In this document: positions 34,426 to 44,740 of the stretch, piece by piece
Numbering within the stretch: the first letter of the stretch is position 1
Layout: every line of letters begins with the position of its first letter
Assembly (NCBI GenBank): GCA_902780495.1
Contig: CACZFM010000010.1
Location: 1-61,688, forward strand
Source: an uncultured Bacteroidales bacterium
GTDB lineage: Bacteria > Bacteroidota > Bacteroidia > Bacteroidales > Paludibacteraceae
Reading direction: 5' to 3'
Length of the DNA stretch: 61,688 nt
Program-made: the position numbers and the translations under genes
Notes under the pieces: generated by a model
Seen by the model: only the letters and a program-made list of their open reading frames with translations
Databases searched by the model: none
Told to the model about the DNA's origin: nothing

Positions 34426-34454
34426 TTGTATGTTGCAGAAAAGCAGTACTTTTG
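34426..34454 (+). promoter_or_regulatory. Promoter of the secreted protein gene at 34498
   Basis: TACTTTTG at 34447-34454 followed by CAG. The best -33 is TTTTG ending at 34428, an 18-base spacer, so this is the weakest match in the set. Confidence 0.6.
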
Positions 34455-34497
34455 CAGTCTGAAATGAAACATACTATTAACAGATTGTAACGAACTT

Positions 34498-35430
34498 ATG
34501 AAAAAGACACTTTTATTATTTACTTTGCTTGTAAGTATGGGGCTGTCCGCCCAAGTATATAAGAACGGGACCTGGTATTCGCTGTATGATGATGAGACCC
34601 ATGAGGACAAAACAGCCATTCTTTTGTTGACTCTGGAAGAAGACTATGATGTGTTTGCTCCCACGACAGGAAGTATGTCACTGGTGTGGAAACGATATGG
34701 CGGTAGCGGCACATGGGGCGGTATGCCCGTTTTCCAACTTGGCATTTCTAAAATAAACGGAAACGATGCGGATGTATCTATCGCCAAGAAAACATCCCGC
34801 GATAAGGATGAATACGACCAAGATATACAGGTTACGGGGATTCAAGTAGAGAAAAACTTATCCCAGTTGACAATCTCTATGTATGGTTCGCTGAATCGCT
34901 ATTTCAAGGATGTAAAAATAGCATTGGCGAAACATATTCTGCTTGAAAGCGGCACGTTTGGAATAACCAGCAAGACGATTGATATGGGTGAGACGGTGTT
35001 GGGATACAGCAGCGAAGTAACCCTTCCGTTGCGTTCGTTCCTTTCGTCGGGCGACATCACTATCAGTTGCGACAATCCTGCATTCGAACTGAGCGAGACC
35101 AGTTATGAAGTAGGTGAGAATGCTTGTGCCAGTGCCAATGGCAGTGGCGAATGTTCTGCCGGCAAACTCGGTGCTATCCGTAACTACTGCCCGACCGTGA
35201 CCTTTGCTCCGACAACGGCGGGCGAAGAGACTGCCACAATCACAATAACCGACGGCGTATCGACCGCTACGGTGCAAATCTCCGCCAAAGGCGTTGAACC
35301 CCAACAGCCCACGGCATTGGAAGAAATGAACGCCACGCAAAACCAAGGCACAATGTTCTTCCGCAACGGTCAGTTGCTAATCCGCCGTGACGGAGAGGTT
35401 TATACCTTATCGGGTGTTCGCGTAGAATAA
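34498..35430 (+). CDS. Secreted protein with HYDIN-like (choice-of-anchor) domain and C-terminal signal-like end
   Basis: A 310-residue exported protein: signal peptide (1-19, ending LSAQ), a beta-rich N-terminal region (20-150), then a segment resembling choice-of-anchor/HYDIN domains (about 155-265: IDMGETVLGYSSEVTLPLRS ... VTFAPTTAGEETATITI). The C-terminus FFRNGQLLIRRDGEVYTLSGVRVE resembles C-terminal sorting-type ends of Bacteroidales secreted proteins. If the organism has a type IX system (see the PorW-like protein) this may be its cargo; that is inference. The overall function is unknown. Confidence 0.75.
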   Translation: MKKTLLLFTLLVSMGLSAQVYKNGTWYSLYDDETHEDKTAILLLTLEEDYDVFAPTTGSMSLVWKRYGGSGTWGGMPVFQLGISKINGNDADVSIAKKTSRDKDEYDQDIQVTGIQVEKNLSQLTISMYGSLNRYFKDVKIALAKHILLESGTFGITSKTIDMGETVLGYSSEVTLPLRSFLSSGDITISCDNPAFELSETSYEVGENACASANGSGECSAGKLGAIRNYCPTVTFAPTTAGEETATITITDGVSTATVQISAKGVEPQQPTALEEMNATQNQGTMFFRNGQLLIRRDGEVYTLSGVRVE

Positions 35431-35443
35431 GCGCAAGTTTTTA

Positions 35444-36142
35444 CTACTGAAAGCGCTGAATGAGCATGTCCACCACTTCGGGCACTCCTTCAGTGGCTTT
35501 CTTGCGTATGTGGGTAATTCGGTTGGTATAGGGTCCGAAAGCCGGCAATCCGGGGTCCACGAAATAGATAGGTGCATTTTCCGGTGCATATTGCAAGAGG
35601 CTTGCCGCAGGATAGACATTGAGGCTGGTGCCAACCACCAACAGTAAATCCGCCTGCGCGGCAATCTCGCAAGCTTGCGAGAAATACGGCACACCTTCTC
35701 CGAAGAAAACGATATAAGGCCGCAGCAACGAGCCATCGGGATGCCGGTCACCATAATGCTGCTCCCATCCATCCAAAGGCACGGTTGCCGTTTCGTTGAT
35801 ATCCGAACGGAGTTTGGTAATCTCGCCGTGAAGGTGAATAACATCGTGTGCCCCAGCACGCTCGTGGAGATTGTCAATGTTCTGTGTGATAATTTTCGTG
35901 TCAGGGAAAGTCTGTTGCAGACGCGCAATGGCATCGTGCGCCGCGTTGGGCTTTGCCGCCAGCGTTTCCCGACGGCGGGCATTGTAGAAATCCACGCAGA
36001 GTTGAGGGTTACGCAACCAAGCATCATGGGTGCAAACATCTTCGATGCGGTACTTTTCCCAGAGTCCGTCGGCATCACGGAAAGTACCCAAGCCGCTCTC
36101 CGCAGAGACACCGGCACCAGTAAAAACAACGATATTCTTCAT
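35444..36142 (-). CDS. cobB: NAD-dependent protein deacylase, sirtuin (CobB type)
   Basis: A 232-residue sirtuin that removes acyl groups from lysines using NAD+. Motifs: GAGVSAESGL and FRDADGLW (NAD site), TQNIDNLHERAG with the catalytic His in HLHGE, and GTSLNVYPA. FYNARRRE carries the Tyr-x-x-Arg pair that gives desuccinylase-type activity in class III sirtuins. The zinc-binding Cys residues of E. coli CobB are absent between HLHGE and PYIVFFGE; this is usual for Bacteroidota homologues. ATG 36142 places the N-terminus at KNIVVFTGAG. Confidence 0.93.
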   Translation of the reverse strand: MKNIVVFTGAGVSAESGLGTFRDADGLWEKYRIEDVCTHDAWLRNPQLCVDFYNARRRETLAAKPNAAHDAIARLQQTFPDTKIITQNIDNLHERAGAHDVIHLHGEITKLRSDINETATVPLDGWEQHYGDRHPDGSLLRPYIVFFGEGVPYFSQACEIAAQADLLLVVGTSLNVYPAASLLQYAPENAPIYFVDPGLPAFGPYTNRITHIRKKATEGVPEVVDMLIQRFQ

Positions 36143-36163
36143 AGAGAAATGAATTTTTCCGTG

Positions 36164-36194
36164 CAAAATTACAACAAAATTTGCATATATCCAA
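36164..36194 (-). promoter_or_regulatory. Sirtuin promoter
   Basis: On the minus strand: TTG (36192-36194), 20 bases, TAATTTTG (36164-36171) then CACGG. Overlaps the tsaB promoter by 14 bases. Confidence 0.8.
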
Positions 36195-36211
36195 ATATTT
36201 TACTACTTTTG
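36181..36211 (+). promoter_or_regulatory. tsaB-porW promoter
   Basis: TTG (36181-36183) in TTTG, 20 bases, TACTTTTG (36204-36211). The -33 boxes of the two divergent promoters interlock. Confidence 0.8.
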
Positions 36212-36232
36212 CGGCAAATTTAGATAAAAGCG

Positions 36233-36913
36233 ATGACTATCCTGTCTGTAGAAACGAGTACGCAAGTATGTTCCGCCGCCCTTCTGACGGACGGAACAGT
36301 GGCGGATGAACGCATCTCCTACAACGGCGGTAACCATGCGGAACTGCTACCGGAGTATGTGGATTCGCTGCTGCGTTTGTGCGGAAAGATAGATGCCGTC
36401 GCTTTGAGTGCGGGTCCGGGCAGTTACACGGGTCTGCGAATTGGCACCAGTCTGTGCAAGGGTATTGCCTACGGTCGAAACATACCGATGGTGGCCGTTC
36501 CGACACTGGATATACTGACAGAAGCGTTGCTCGAGAAGACACAAGAATATGCGGGCAGCTTACTATGCCCGATGTTGGATGCCCGCCGTATGGAAGTCTA
36601 TACCGCTCTGTACGAAAGCGATGGGCGGCAGATAAGGAATGTGGAGGCCAAAGTGATTGACGGAGAGAGTTTTGCAGACATAGCCCCCGACAAGCAGATG
36701 GTGTTTTTCGGCAACGGTGCCATGAAATGCGAAGGAGTCATCCGTCGGAAGAATAGCAAATTCGTGCCCGATATTGTGCCGTTGGCACGTGCCATGTGGC
36801 GGTTGGTGACCGAACGGCTACAACACGGTGAGACAGTGGATATTGCATACTTCGAGCCGTTCTATTTGAAAGATTTTGTAGCAGCGCCGTCACATGTAAA
36901 AGGATTGAAATGA
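36233..36913 (+). CDS. tsaB: tRNA threonylcarbamoyladenosine synthesis protein TsaB
   Basis: A 226-residue actin-fold partner of TsaD needed for the t6A37 modification of tRNAs decoding ANN codons. It starts ILSVETSTQVCSAALLTDG, has the phosphate-binding ASKHA strand and the family's SAGPGSYTGLRIG, and later CPMLDARRMEVYTAL. Length matches (about 220-235). Its stop overlaps the next start (ATGA). Confidence 0.94.
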   Translation: MTILSVETSTQVCSAALLTDGTVADERISYNGGNHAELLPEYVDSLLRLCGKIDAVALSAGPGSYTGLRIGTSLCKGIAYGRNIPMVAVPTLDILTEALLEKTQEYAGSLLCPMLDARRMEVYTALYESDGRQIRNVEAKVIDGESFADIAPDKQMVFFGNGAMKCEGVIRRKNSKFVPDIVPLARAMWRLVTERLQHGETVDIAYFEPFYLKDFVAAPSHVKGLK

Positions 36914-39618
36914 TGATGCGAAAACATATAATAGGGATAGGAATGGTGTTGCTGGTGCTGAGCAGTTGCTCAACGACTAAAAATACGGGTGCCACCCGCG
37001 GATACCATGGCATGAAAGTAGTACACAACGTGTACTTCAACGGCGCCATCTCCTATCGAGAAGGAATGGATGCCATCAACAAAGCCAATGAAGATGATTA
37101 TTCCAAGGTGCTGAATCTCTATCCTATCAGTAATCCGAAGACACAACAAGCGGCCGTTTCACAGATGGACAAGAGTATCGAAAAAGCCCGCAAGAGCATC
37201 AAACTGCACTCTATCCACGTGCGGCCGAAGAAGATAAATGCCGCCAAACGCCGCAAAGACCCTAAATACAAACTGTGGCTAGAAAGTAAAGAATTCAACG
37301 GCCAGATGTACAGGGCATGGCTGCTACTGGGCCAATCGGAGTTCCACAAAGGCGATTTTCTTGGCAGCGTGGGCACATTCACCTATATACAAAAACTGTA
37401 TGAGAATGACCCTGACATGGTGGCTCTCTGTCAGTTATGGATAGCGCGCGCATATGGCGAAATGGGTTGGCAGTATGAGGCTGAGACACAGTTAGGCAAA
37501 GTGAAAGTGGACCACCTGAAACGCAAGCACCAACCGTTCTATTCCGCCGTAAGTGCAGATATTCTTCTGAAAGGACAGCATTATCGCGAGGCTATTCCGT
37601 TTGTCAAGATAGCCAAATCGGATGAGACACGCAAAGGCTACAAGCCGAGATTTGAATATGTGCTTGCCCAGTTGTATCAGCAAAATGACCAGCGTTCAGC
37701 CGCCAGAGCCGGCTATAAACGAGTGATATCCCTTCAGCCGGAGCATGTGATGCGGTTTAATGCGGAATTGCGGTATGCCGAGCTGGATGACAATATCTCC
37801 AAAAGCCTGAAGAAACTCGGCAAGATGGCAAAACGAGACAAGAACAAAGATGTACTGGACCAGATATACGGCACTATCGGCAATATCTATTTGACCCAAA
37901 AAGATACGGCTGCGGCACTGGAGCAATACAGCCTTGCTATCCGGCATAGTACCCCCAATAGCAAAAACAAAGCAGGTGTGCTGTTGACAGCGGGTGACTT
38001 GTATTACCTCCAACAACAATACGACTCTGCTGCGCCCTGCTACAAAGAAGCGGTGCAGATGATAGAAAATACCGACCCGCGTTACGCACAAGCATACCGG
38101 CGGAGTCTGGCATTGGATGAACTGGTGCAACGCACGGAGACAGTGGAATTACAGGATTCGCTGCAACATCTGAGTACATTATCCGAAAAAGAACAACGGA
38201 AGATAGTAGACGAGATTATCGCACGTCTGATAGAACAAGAGAAAGCCGACTCCGTCAAAGCACAAGCAGATGCGCGCGAAAAAGAACTGAACGAACCGTT
38301 GGAAGGCGTCAATACCGATTTGATGGTGGGTGTGCCGCGCGATAATAGTTGGTATTTTTACAATGAGAACCTATTGAAGAAAGGTAGGCAGGCCTTTGTA
38401 AAGACATGGGGTAACCGCAAATTGGAGGACGATTGGCGCCGGCAAAGCAAAGCACAAGCGGGTATATCCAATTTTGCAGAAGAAGCGATGACAGATGGAG
38501 ACACGGCCGGATTAGTGGCAGACAGCACATCTACAGCCACCGCACCCAAGGTGACAGATAACCATCAACCGGAATACTACTTGCAGCAAATTCCGAAGAC
38601 AGAGGAAGATTTTTATCAATCCGACTCGCTGATAGCCGCAGCATTATATGATTTGATATACATATATAAAGAGCAGTTACAAGACTATCCCAAAAGCGTG
38701 GAAACCTTCCGTGAACTATGCCGCCGTTTCCCAAAAGATGAGCGGCTGACGGATTTGTATTATATGCAGTACCTCTCGGCATTGCAACAGAAAGACAGTG
38801 CGGGTGCAGAGCAAATACGGCAAGAACTGATGCGTCTATACCCCAATAGCAAACAAGCACAAATAGTGAGCGACCCTGCGTACAAAGAAAACCTGGAACG
38901 TACGGCACAGATGCAGGATTCTCTGTATGAAGCCACTTATGAGGCATATCGAAAAGGCAAATATAAGGAGGTAAAACAAAATAAACTGGTGGCAGAAAAG
39001 GAGTTCCCTCTTACGACCTTAATGCCCCGTTTCCTTTTCCTGAATGCAGTGGGTGTTGCACGCACAGAAGGACAGAAAGCCTTTGTTGCCGAGTTGCAGG
39101 ATATGGTGGAGAGGTATCCAGAACACGAACTCAGCACAATGGCAAAGAATATGCTTGCAATGATGGATGAGGGTTTGAAAGCACAAAAAGGCGGCTCTTT
39201 GTCTAACCTGCAAGAAGCCAGAGGACAAACGACAACGGAAGACGAGAAAAAGAATGAACAGAAGTTCTCGTTCAAGAGACAGATAGAAAGTCATGTGTTG
39301 ATTTTGTTTGCTAAAGATGAACAAACGCAAAACAATCTCCAATATCAGACCGCACTCTTCAATTTTAGTCAATTCCTTATCAAAGACTTTGATATACAGA
39401 TTATTCCATCCCTTTCCGACAAGGAGAGTGCAGTACAAATCAGCGGGTTTGAAAGTATGGATGAAGCAGAGTGGTATATCTCATTGCTTGAACAGGATGC
39501 TTCGATAAGTTCATCCATCCGAGAGGCCGAAGCACAGGTGCTGCCAATCACATCAGAGAATATGAAACTACTGGAAGTGCTTGGTGTGGAAGCTTACAAA
39601 CAGTTCGTGAGAAGATAA
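36910..39618 (+). CDS. porW: TPR lipoprotein, PorW/SprE-like (type IX secretion accessory)
   Basis: A 902-residue lipoprotein (LSSC at about residue 20). After HGMKVVHNVYFNGAISYREGMDAI, a signature of SprE/PorW proteins, come tandem TPR helices (about 100-420), a Lys/Glu/Gln-rich region (about 430-560), further TPRs (about 570-720) and a C-terminal alpha/beta domain (about 770-895; HVLILFAKDEQ ... VQISGFESMDEAEWYISLL). PorW/SprE is required for type IX protein secretion and gliding in other Bacteroidota. No other T9SS gene is in the window. ATG 36910 overlaps tsaB by 4 bases; a start two codons later is possible. Confidence 0.68.
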   Translation: MMMRKHIIGIGMVLLVLSSCSTTKNTGATRGYHGMKVVHNVYFNGAISYREGMDAINKANEDDYSKVLNLYPISNPKTQQAAVSQMDKSIEKARKSIKLHSIHVRPKKINAAKRRKDPKYKLWLESKEFNGQMYRAWLLLGQSEFHKGDFLGSVGTFTYIQKLYENDPDMVALCQLWIARAYGEMGWQYEAETQLGKVKVDHLKRKHQPFYSAVSADILLKGQHYREAIPFVKIAKSDETRKGYKPRFEYVLAQLYQQNDQRSAARAGYKRVISLQPEHVMRFNAELRYAELDDNISKSLKKLGKMAKRDKNKDVLDQIYGTIGNIYLTQKDTAAALEQYSLAIRHSTPNSKNKAGVLLTAGDLYYLQQQYDSAAPCYKEAVQMIENTDPRYAQAYRRSLALDELVQRTETVELQDSLQHLSTLSEKEQRKIVDEIIARLIEQEKADSVKAQADAREKELNEPLEGVNTDLMVGVPRDNSWYFYNENLLKKGRQAFVKTWGNRKLEDDWRRQSKAQAGISNFAEEAMTDGDTAGLVADSTSTATAPKVTDNHQPEYYLQQIPKTEEDFYQSDSLIAAALYDLIYIYKEQLQDYPKSVETFRELCRRFPKDERLTDLYYMQYLSALQQKDSAGAEQIRQELMRLYPNSKQAQIVSDPAYKENLERTAQMQDSLYEATYEAYRKGKYKEVKQNKLVAEKEFPLTTLMPRFLFLNAVGVARTEGQKAFVAELQDMVERYPEHELSTMAKNMLAMMDEGLKAQKGGSLSNLQEARGQTTTEDEKKNEQKFSFKRQIESHVLILFAKDEQTQNNLQYQTALFNFSQFLIKDFDIQIIPSLSDKESAVQISGFESMDEAEWYISLLEQDASISSSIREAEAQVLPITSENMKLLEVLGVEAYKQFVRR

Positions 39619-39626
39619 GAATATAC

Positions 39627-41648
39627 TCACATCGGGTCAACATCCCAAAGGGTTTGAATGTTTTTGAAAGGAGCAAGTACTTCCTCTGTATTGGCTTGCA
39701 GCATACGTTTGGCTTGTTGCAGCGAGGCTGTTGGTTCAATGCGCAACTGAATGCAACGAAGGAACAGATTTTGGATACGGGATATACCCGGTGTAATTAC
39801 CGCCGAACAACGTGTGCCGAATACCATTCTAAGGCGTTCTTGCACAAGGGAAGCTGCTGCAGAGAGTCGTTGCTCGTCGCGATGACGTAAGGTTAAGTGA
39901 ATAAGATGATAGAATGGCGGATAACAGAATTGTTGTCTTTCTGCTTTCTGCCATTGGTACAAAGAATCGCCGTCATGATGACAAACATATCCGAAGACGG
40001 GATGAGTCGGGTCGAAAGTTTGAATGATGACTTCACCCTGTTCGCCTTTACGCCCTGCTCGTCCGGCTACCTGTTCCAGCATTTGATATGTGCGCTCGTA
40101 ACTTCGGAAAGATGGTTGATTAAGTAGCGAATCGGCATTCAACACAGCTACCAAACTGACATCGTCAAAATGCAAACCTTTGGTGACCATTTGTGTACCG
40201 ATAAGGATATCTACTTCGTGAGCAGAAAACCGCTGGATGATTTGTTGATAAGCATCTTTCTTGCGAGTAGAATCAAGATCCATACGGGCGATACGGGCAG
40301 AAGGGAACAATTCTTGTACTTCATCCTCTATACGTTCCGTGCCAAATCCGTGCCATTTCATCTCTCCACCACATTCCGGACAAATGGTTTCTGCAGGAAT
40401 TTCGACACCACAATAGTGGCAGTGCAATCCGGTGTGACGGATATTCTTGTGGTAACTGAGTGCCACATCACATTGCGGGCATTTGGGCACCCGCCCACAT
40501 TGCGTACATTGGATGTACGGAGCATAGCCTCGCCGGTTCTGGAACAGGATAATCTGTTTCCCTTTCTCCAGTTCCTCCCGAATGCGTGTCACCAAAGGAT
40601 CGGAGAAATGATTATACATCTCTTTTCGATGATATTGGCGCTGCAGGTCGATTAGGGTGATCTTGGGTAGTTGCAGTCCTTGAAAACGTTCTTTCATGTG
40701 TACCAGACCATATTTCCCTGTTTCTGCATTATATTGGGTTTCAACGCTAGGGGTAGCAGTGCCAAGTAGAACTTTTGCGTGTGCAGTCTTGGCAATCATC
40801 ATGGCAACGGAGCGAGTATGGTAACGGGGATTGGGTTCCTGCTGTTTGTAACTCGGTTCGTGTTCTTCATCCATAATAATGAGTCCCAGGTTACGGAATG
40901 GAAGAAAGACGGCAGAGCGGGCACCGATAATGACCTTCCCTGAAGTGCAATCGTCTTGTAACAATTGGCGGTAGGTTTCCATTCGTTGTCCATCTGTTAC
41001 TCGGGAGTGATAAATCAATAGTTTGTTACCAAACACTTGTTGCAGACGATCTGTCAGTTGTGTGGTAAGAGCTATTTCAGGAACGAGGTAAAGCACCTGT
41101 TTGCCTTTGCGGAGAATATCTTCAATTAGATGGATGTATACTTCTGTTTTGCCGGAAGAGGTAACACCATGCAGCAATACCGTCATGCATTTTTGCCAAG
41201 ACTGCTGTATTTCTGATTTTGCACGTGATTGCTGATTGTTCAATATGCTTTTTTCCTTGATTTCATCGGGAAAATGCATCAGTTTGACTCGGTGTTTTCC
41301 AGCAAGGCTGTATTGCCTGTCAAGTGCTTTGGCAGGCAGTGCAGCCGCCAGTACATCGCCAATGGGGCACATGTAGTATTCAGAAACCCATTGCCACAAT
41401 TGTAGTTGCTCGGCAGTAACGATAGGGGTTAGGTCCAATGCGGCAGTAATCGGGCGTAGTTTATCTTCTGCGATAGCCAAAAATTCATCTTCCCGACAAT
41501 GGCGCAAAACAATACCGACAGCCTCTTTTTTCCCTAAAGGTACGGCCACCCGAAAACCGACAGGAGGACATGGCATGTCCTCGGGAACAAAATAGGTGTA
41601 AGTGTCGCGGATGGCTAAAGGTAATATGACCTCAATTTTCCTTGGCAC
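39627..41648 (-). CDS. priA: Primosomal protein N' (PriA helicase), short form
   Basis: A ~673-residue replication-restart helicase that binds stalled forks and reloads the replisome. Visible parts: N-terminal 3'-DNA-binding domain ([17 protein letters not shown]), Walker [14 protein letters not shown] box ([12 protein letters not shown]), four Cys pairs of the zinc-binding domain (CTQCG, CPQCD, CHYCG, CPECG) and the C-terminal helicase motifs ([19 protein letters not shown]). Only about 57 residues separate GDVL from the Walker A region, against about 145 in E. coli PriA, so the winged-helix region is essentially missing. GTG 41648 gives a 17-base overlap with tdk; ATG 41714 or GTG 41750 would overlap by 83 or 119. 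Confidence 0.92.
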   Translation of the reverse strand: MPRKIEVILPLAIRDTYTYFVPEDMPCPPVGFRVAVPLGKKEAVGIVLRHCREDEFLAIAEDKLRPITAALDLTPIVTAEQLQLWQWVSEYYMCPIGDVLAAALPAKALDRQYSLAGKHRVKLMHFPDEIKEKSILNNQQSRAKSEIQQSWQKCMTVLLHGVTSSGKTEVYIHLIEDILRKGKQVLYLVPEIALTTQLTDRLQQVFGNKLLIYHSRVTDGQRMETYRQLLQDDCTSGKVIIGARSAVFLPFRNLGLIIMDEEHEPSYKQQEPNPRYHTRSVAMMIAKTAHAKVLLGTATPSVETQYNAETGKYGLVHMKERFQGLQLPKITLIDLQRQYHRKEMYNHFSDPLVTRIREELEKGKQIILFQNRRGYAPYIQCTQCGRVPKCPQCDVALSYHKNIRHTGLHCHYCGVEIPAETICPECGGEMKWHGFGTERIEDEVQELFPSARIARMDLDSTRKKDAYQQIIQRFSAHEVDILIGTQMVTKGLHFDDVSLVAVLNADSLLNQPSFRSYERTYQMLEQVAGRAGRKGEQGEVIIQTFDPTHPVFGYVCHHDGDSLYQWQKAERQQFCYPPFYHLIHLTLRHRDEQRLSAAASLVQERLRMVFGTRCSAVITPGISRIQNLFLRCIQLRIEPTASLQQAKRMLQANTEEVLAPFKNIQTLWDVDPM

Positions 41649-42249
41649 TATTTTGGACTGATGCTTTTTCTTCTGCGATAGCTTTTTCGTAGCAGGCGCG
41701 GCAAAGAGGTTCATAACTCTCTGTTTCGCCCAAAAGGACTCGTTTGTCACTCATAACAAGACGATGGCTGACATACGCCAGATCGCCGCAATGCACGCAA
41801 ATGGCATGGGTTTTATATACATCTTCAGCGATTGCCATCAATGCAGGCATTGGACCGAATGGTTCTCCTTTAAAATCCATATCCAGACCGGCACAGATGA
41901 CACGAATACCGCGTTCGGCCAATTGGGTGCAGACATCGACTATACCTTGATCGAAGAATTGGGCTTCATCAATGCCAACGACATCAATATCGTTTGCCAA
42001 TAGCAGAATGCTTTGGCTGCTGTCAACTGGAGTGGATTGAATAACGTTGTGATCGTGGCTTACTACATCTTGCTCACTATAGCGGACATCAATAGCGGGT
42101 TTGAAGATTTCAACCCGTTGTTTAGCAAACTGTGCTCGCTTCATACGACGAATCAATTCTTCCGTTTTTCCGGAGAACATACTGCCGCATACAACTTCAA
42201 TGCTGCCCCGTCTTCTTACAGGTCCTTGGGTGTCTCTTTCGTTGAACAT
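41632..42249 (-). CDS. tdk: Thymidine kinase (type II)
   Basis: A 205-residue enzyme phosphorylating thymidine to dTMP in salvage. P-loop [11 protein letters not shown] (residues 22-32), catalytic IDEAQFF, and a zinc site made by CVHCG and CRAC pairs. Length is typical (about 190-205). The start overlaps the recJ stop by 34 bases and its end overlaps priA, so it sits in a run of six overlapping or abutting genes. Confidence 0.96.
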   Translation of the reverse strand: MFNERDTQGPVRRRGSIEVVCGSMFSGKTEELIRRMKRAQFAKQRVEIFKPAIDVRYSEQDVVSHDHNVIQSTPVDSSQSILLLANDIDVVGIDEAQFFDQGIVDVCTQLAERGIRVICAGLDMDFKGEPFGPMPALMAIAEDVYKTHAICVHCGDLAYVSHRLVMSDKRVLLGETESYEPLCRACYEKAIAEEKASVQNSAKEN

Positions 42250-43958
42250 ATTTGAATGTCTTGCACCATCATTTGAATGGTAGTTATATGATTATAAGTG
42301 TTTTCTTCCAATTCATAGCAGATATCTACAGAATTGCCGTTTTGCAGATGCATAGCCATATCGCCTTTCCCGAATGCAATACCTGTGATAGCAGCCGTGC
42401 GGTCTGTCACATCAAGGCGTAAATGTTCGCCAGTCTTGCCTACCCGTTTGGTATAGCGGTTATTGATGAGTTGGCGGGTCAGGAAAATCGGGCGAGGATT
42501 GTCCGGACCGAAAGGCTCAAGGTGTTTGAGCAGATTGATAAATTGCGGAGTTATATCTTGTAAAGATATCTGTTGTTCGATGTGAATGACCGGTGTGCGT
42601 TGTTCTTCCTGTATATGCGTGGCAACATAATGCTCAAAACGTTCTTTGAACAACGGAAGATGTTCTTTGGGCATACTTAGTCCTGCGGCAAAACGGTGTC
42701 CACCAAAGTGAGTCAACAAATCTCTGCAGGAGTCAATGGCGCTGTATAGGTCGAACCCTCCTGCCGAACGGGCGGAACCGGTGATGAGTCCGTCTTCACA
42801 ATCTGTCAGCACAACGGTCGGGCGGTAGTATGTCTCTGTCAAACGGCTGGCGGATATCCCCACCACACCTCGGTGCCAATTGGGAGAATAGACGACTGTG
42901 GTGGTCTTTTGATCATTGTCTGGGTCAGCCTGTAGAAGGTCAAGCGCCTCTTTGATAGTTTTTGAGTCACATTCCTGACGTTCTTTGTTGTAAGTGTCTA
43001 TTTCCTGCGCACGCTTTCGGGCATCATCTTCATTGTCGGCCAATAGCAGTTTGACCGCTTCTGTGCCGGAGCGCATACGCCCGCTGGCATTGATACGTGG
43101 CCCTATTTTGAATGCCAAGTCGGAGATAGTTACTTTCTTGTCTTCCAGACCTGCCACAGCCAATAAACTTTTAATACCTGTCAATGGATGTTCATTGATG
43201 CGTTTTAGGCCGTAATAGGCAAGGATGCGATTTTCGCCCGTTACAGGGACAATGTCCGAAGCGATAGACATGGCGAGATAGGAAAGCACAGAGTCTAATG
43301 TTTCTTGATTGCCTCCATGGTAACGCACCATGGCCTGCATCAGTTTGAAACCGACACCGCAACCCGATAGTTCTTTGTAAGGATAGGGGCAGTCATGCCG
43401 TTTCATGTTCAGTACGGCAACAGCCTTCGGAATCGTGTCGCCGGGCGTATGATGGTCGCAAATAATAAAGTCAATACCGCGTTGCTTCGCATATTCCACT
43501 TTGTCCACATCTTTTATGCCACAATCCAATGCCACAATAAGTGTGCAACCCTGCTCTTGAGCATAATCAATGCCGCGGAAAGAGATGCCGTAGCCTTCGG
43601 TATAACGGTCTGGTACATAGTAATCCAGACGATTAGTCCATCCGGATAACATTTTGACTGTCAAGGCAACGGCAGTTGTCCCATCCACGTCATAATCTCC
43701 ATATACCAGTATTTTCTCACCGGCAGAAATGGCGCGGTTCAGTCGTTCGGTGGCTTTGTCCATGTCGCGCATCAGGAACGGGTCATTCAGGTCGTCCAAT
43801 GAAGGATGCACATAAGCGCTGGCTTCTTCGCGACAGGTGATACCGCGTTTTACCAGCAAGCCTGCACCGGCTTCGCTGATGTGCAGTTCAGAAGCCAGAT
43901 GCTTGCGGAGCGCCAGTTCTTCTTCTGTCCATTCACTGATTAACCATTTATATTCCAT
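42216..43958 (-). CDS. recJ: Single-strand-specific exonuclease RecJ
   Basis: A 580-residue 5'-3' ssDNA exonuclease for recombination and mismatch repair. DHH-family motifs: GDYDVDG (87-93), LDCGIKD, DHHTPGD (DHH at 168-170) and the DHHA1 GGH box ([11 protein letters not shown]); a C-terminal OB domain follows. Metal-binding Asp and His residues are present. ATG 43958 (MEYKWLIS) overlaps the nitrilase stop by 19 bases and is preferred to a start 12 codons earlier. Confidence 0.95.
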   Translation of the reverse strand: MEYKWLISEWTEEELALRKHLASELHISEAGAGLLVKRGITCREEASAYVHPSLDDLNDPFLMRDMDKATERLNRAISAGEKILVYGDYDVDGTTAVALTVKMLSGWTNRLDYYVPDRYTEGYGISFRGIDYAQEQGCTLIVALDCGIKDVDKVEYAKQRGIDFIICDHHTPGDTIPKAVAVLNMKRHDCPYPYKELSGCGVGFKLMQAMVRYHGGNQETLDSVLSYLAMSIASDIVPVTGENRILAYYGLKRINEHPLTGIKSLLAVAGLEDKKVTISDLAFKIGPRINASGRMRSGTEAVKLLLADNEDDARKRAQEIDTYNKERQECDSKTIKEALDLLQADPDNDQKTTTVVYSPNWHRGVVGISASRLTETYYRPTVVLTDCEDGLITGSARSAGGFDLYSAIDSCRDLLTHFGGHRFAAGLSMPKEHLPLFKERFEHYVATHIQEEQRTPVIHIEQQISLQDITPQFINLLKHLEPFGPDNPRPIFLTRQLINNRYTKRVGKTGEHLRLDVTDRTAAITGIAFGKGDMAMHLQNGNSVDICYELEENTYNHITTIQMMVQDIQICSTKETPKDL

Positions 43959-44740
43959 CTGTCTGTCAGGATAAAGGGGTCGCCGTCCTTCCAAAGGGGA
44001 AGAGTTTCGCGAAAGTGGTGCAGTTTATCAATGTCAAATTCGGCTATTTGGGTACCTTCTTCGTTATCGTTGAAGTGAACAATAGGTGTCAGGTGCGTAT
44101 CGTAGGCTACGGAGTGCCCGTTGTAGTGCAGACCCACATTGTCTTCGCCCACCATGTTCGCAGCGCAGATATAGCATTGGTTTTCTGTCCCGCGTGCCGC
44201 TATCAGGGCATCCCAATAGGGGATACGGCATTCCGGCCAGTTGGCACTGACCAACAGTAGATCGTATGGGTTATCAGGCAGATTGCGTGCCCAGATGGGG
44301 AAACGCAAATCGTAACAGATAATCAGGCGCATACGTACTCCCTTATATTCTATTACGGTGCGCTCTCGTCCGGCAGTGAAGAAACGGTCTTCTCCGCCAT
44401 GGGCATACAAGTGCGCTTTATCCACAAAGGTGGGAGTGCCATTAGGGCATAGGAAGAATCCGCGGTTGCGAAGCGTTCCGTCCTTACTGCGGCAGATAAA
44501 CGTACTGCAAATGGCCACACCTGTCAGGTCTGCTGTCTTTTGCAGGGCGCACAGGGTCGGACCTTCTTCTGATTCAGCCAATTCAGGATGGTCTGTACAG
44601 AAACCTGTGGAGAACATCTCGGGAAGCAGAGCCACATCGGCTCTGCCTGCCAGCATCTCTATGCGGCGGACAGCCGCCGTTGTGTTGGCTTCTTTGTCTG
44701 CCCACAGGATTGGGTATTGCAGAATCGCTACTTTGAACAT
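43940..44740 (-). CDS. Nitrilase-family amidohydrolase (omega-amidase/YafV-like)
   Basis: A 266-residue carbon-nitrogen hydrolase. The Glu-Lys-Cys triad is seen in LLPEMF, VDKAHLY and IICYDLRFP. The overall sequence (ILQYPILWADKEAN at the start; ANWPECRIPYWDALIAARGTENQCY) matches the YafV/omega-amidase group, which repairs or recycles 2-oxoglutaramate-type amides. Its start overlaps the floA stop by one base (TAATG) and recJ overlaps its end, so it is fully inside the operon. Confidence 0.85.
   Translation of the reverse strand: MFKVAILQYPILWADKEANTTAAVRRIEMLAGRADVALLPEMFSTGFCTDHPELAESEEGPTLCALQKTADLTGVAICSTFICRSKDGTLRNRGFFLCPNGTPTFVDKAHLYAHGGEDRFFTAGRERTVIEYKGVRMRLIICYDLRFPIWARNLPDNPYDLLLVSANWPECRIPYWDALIAARGTENQCYICAANMVGEDNVGLHYNGHSVAYDTHLTPIVHFNDNEEGTQIAEFDIDKLHHFRETLPLWKDGDPFILTDRWNING

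Noticed and set aside
35444..36142. Sirtuin possibly inactive because zinc-binding Cys residues are missing
   Set aside because: Bacteroidota CobB-type proteins commonly lack them and the catalytic His and NAD motifs are intact.
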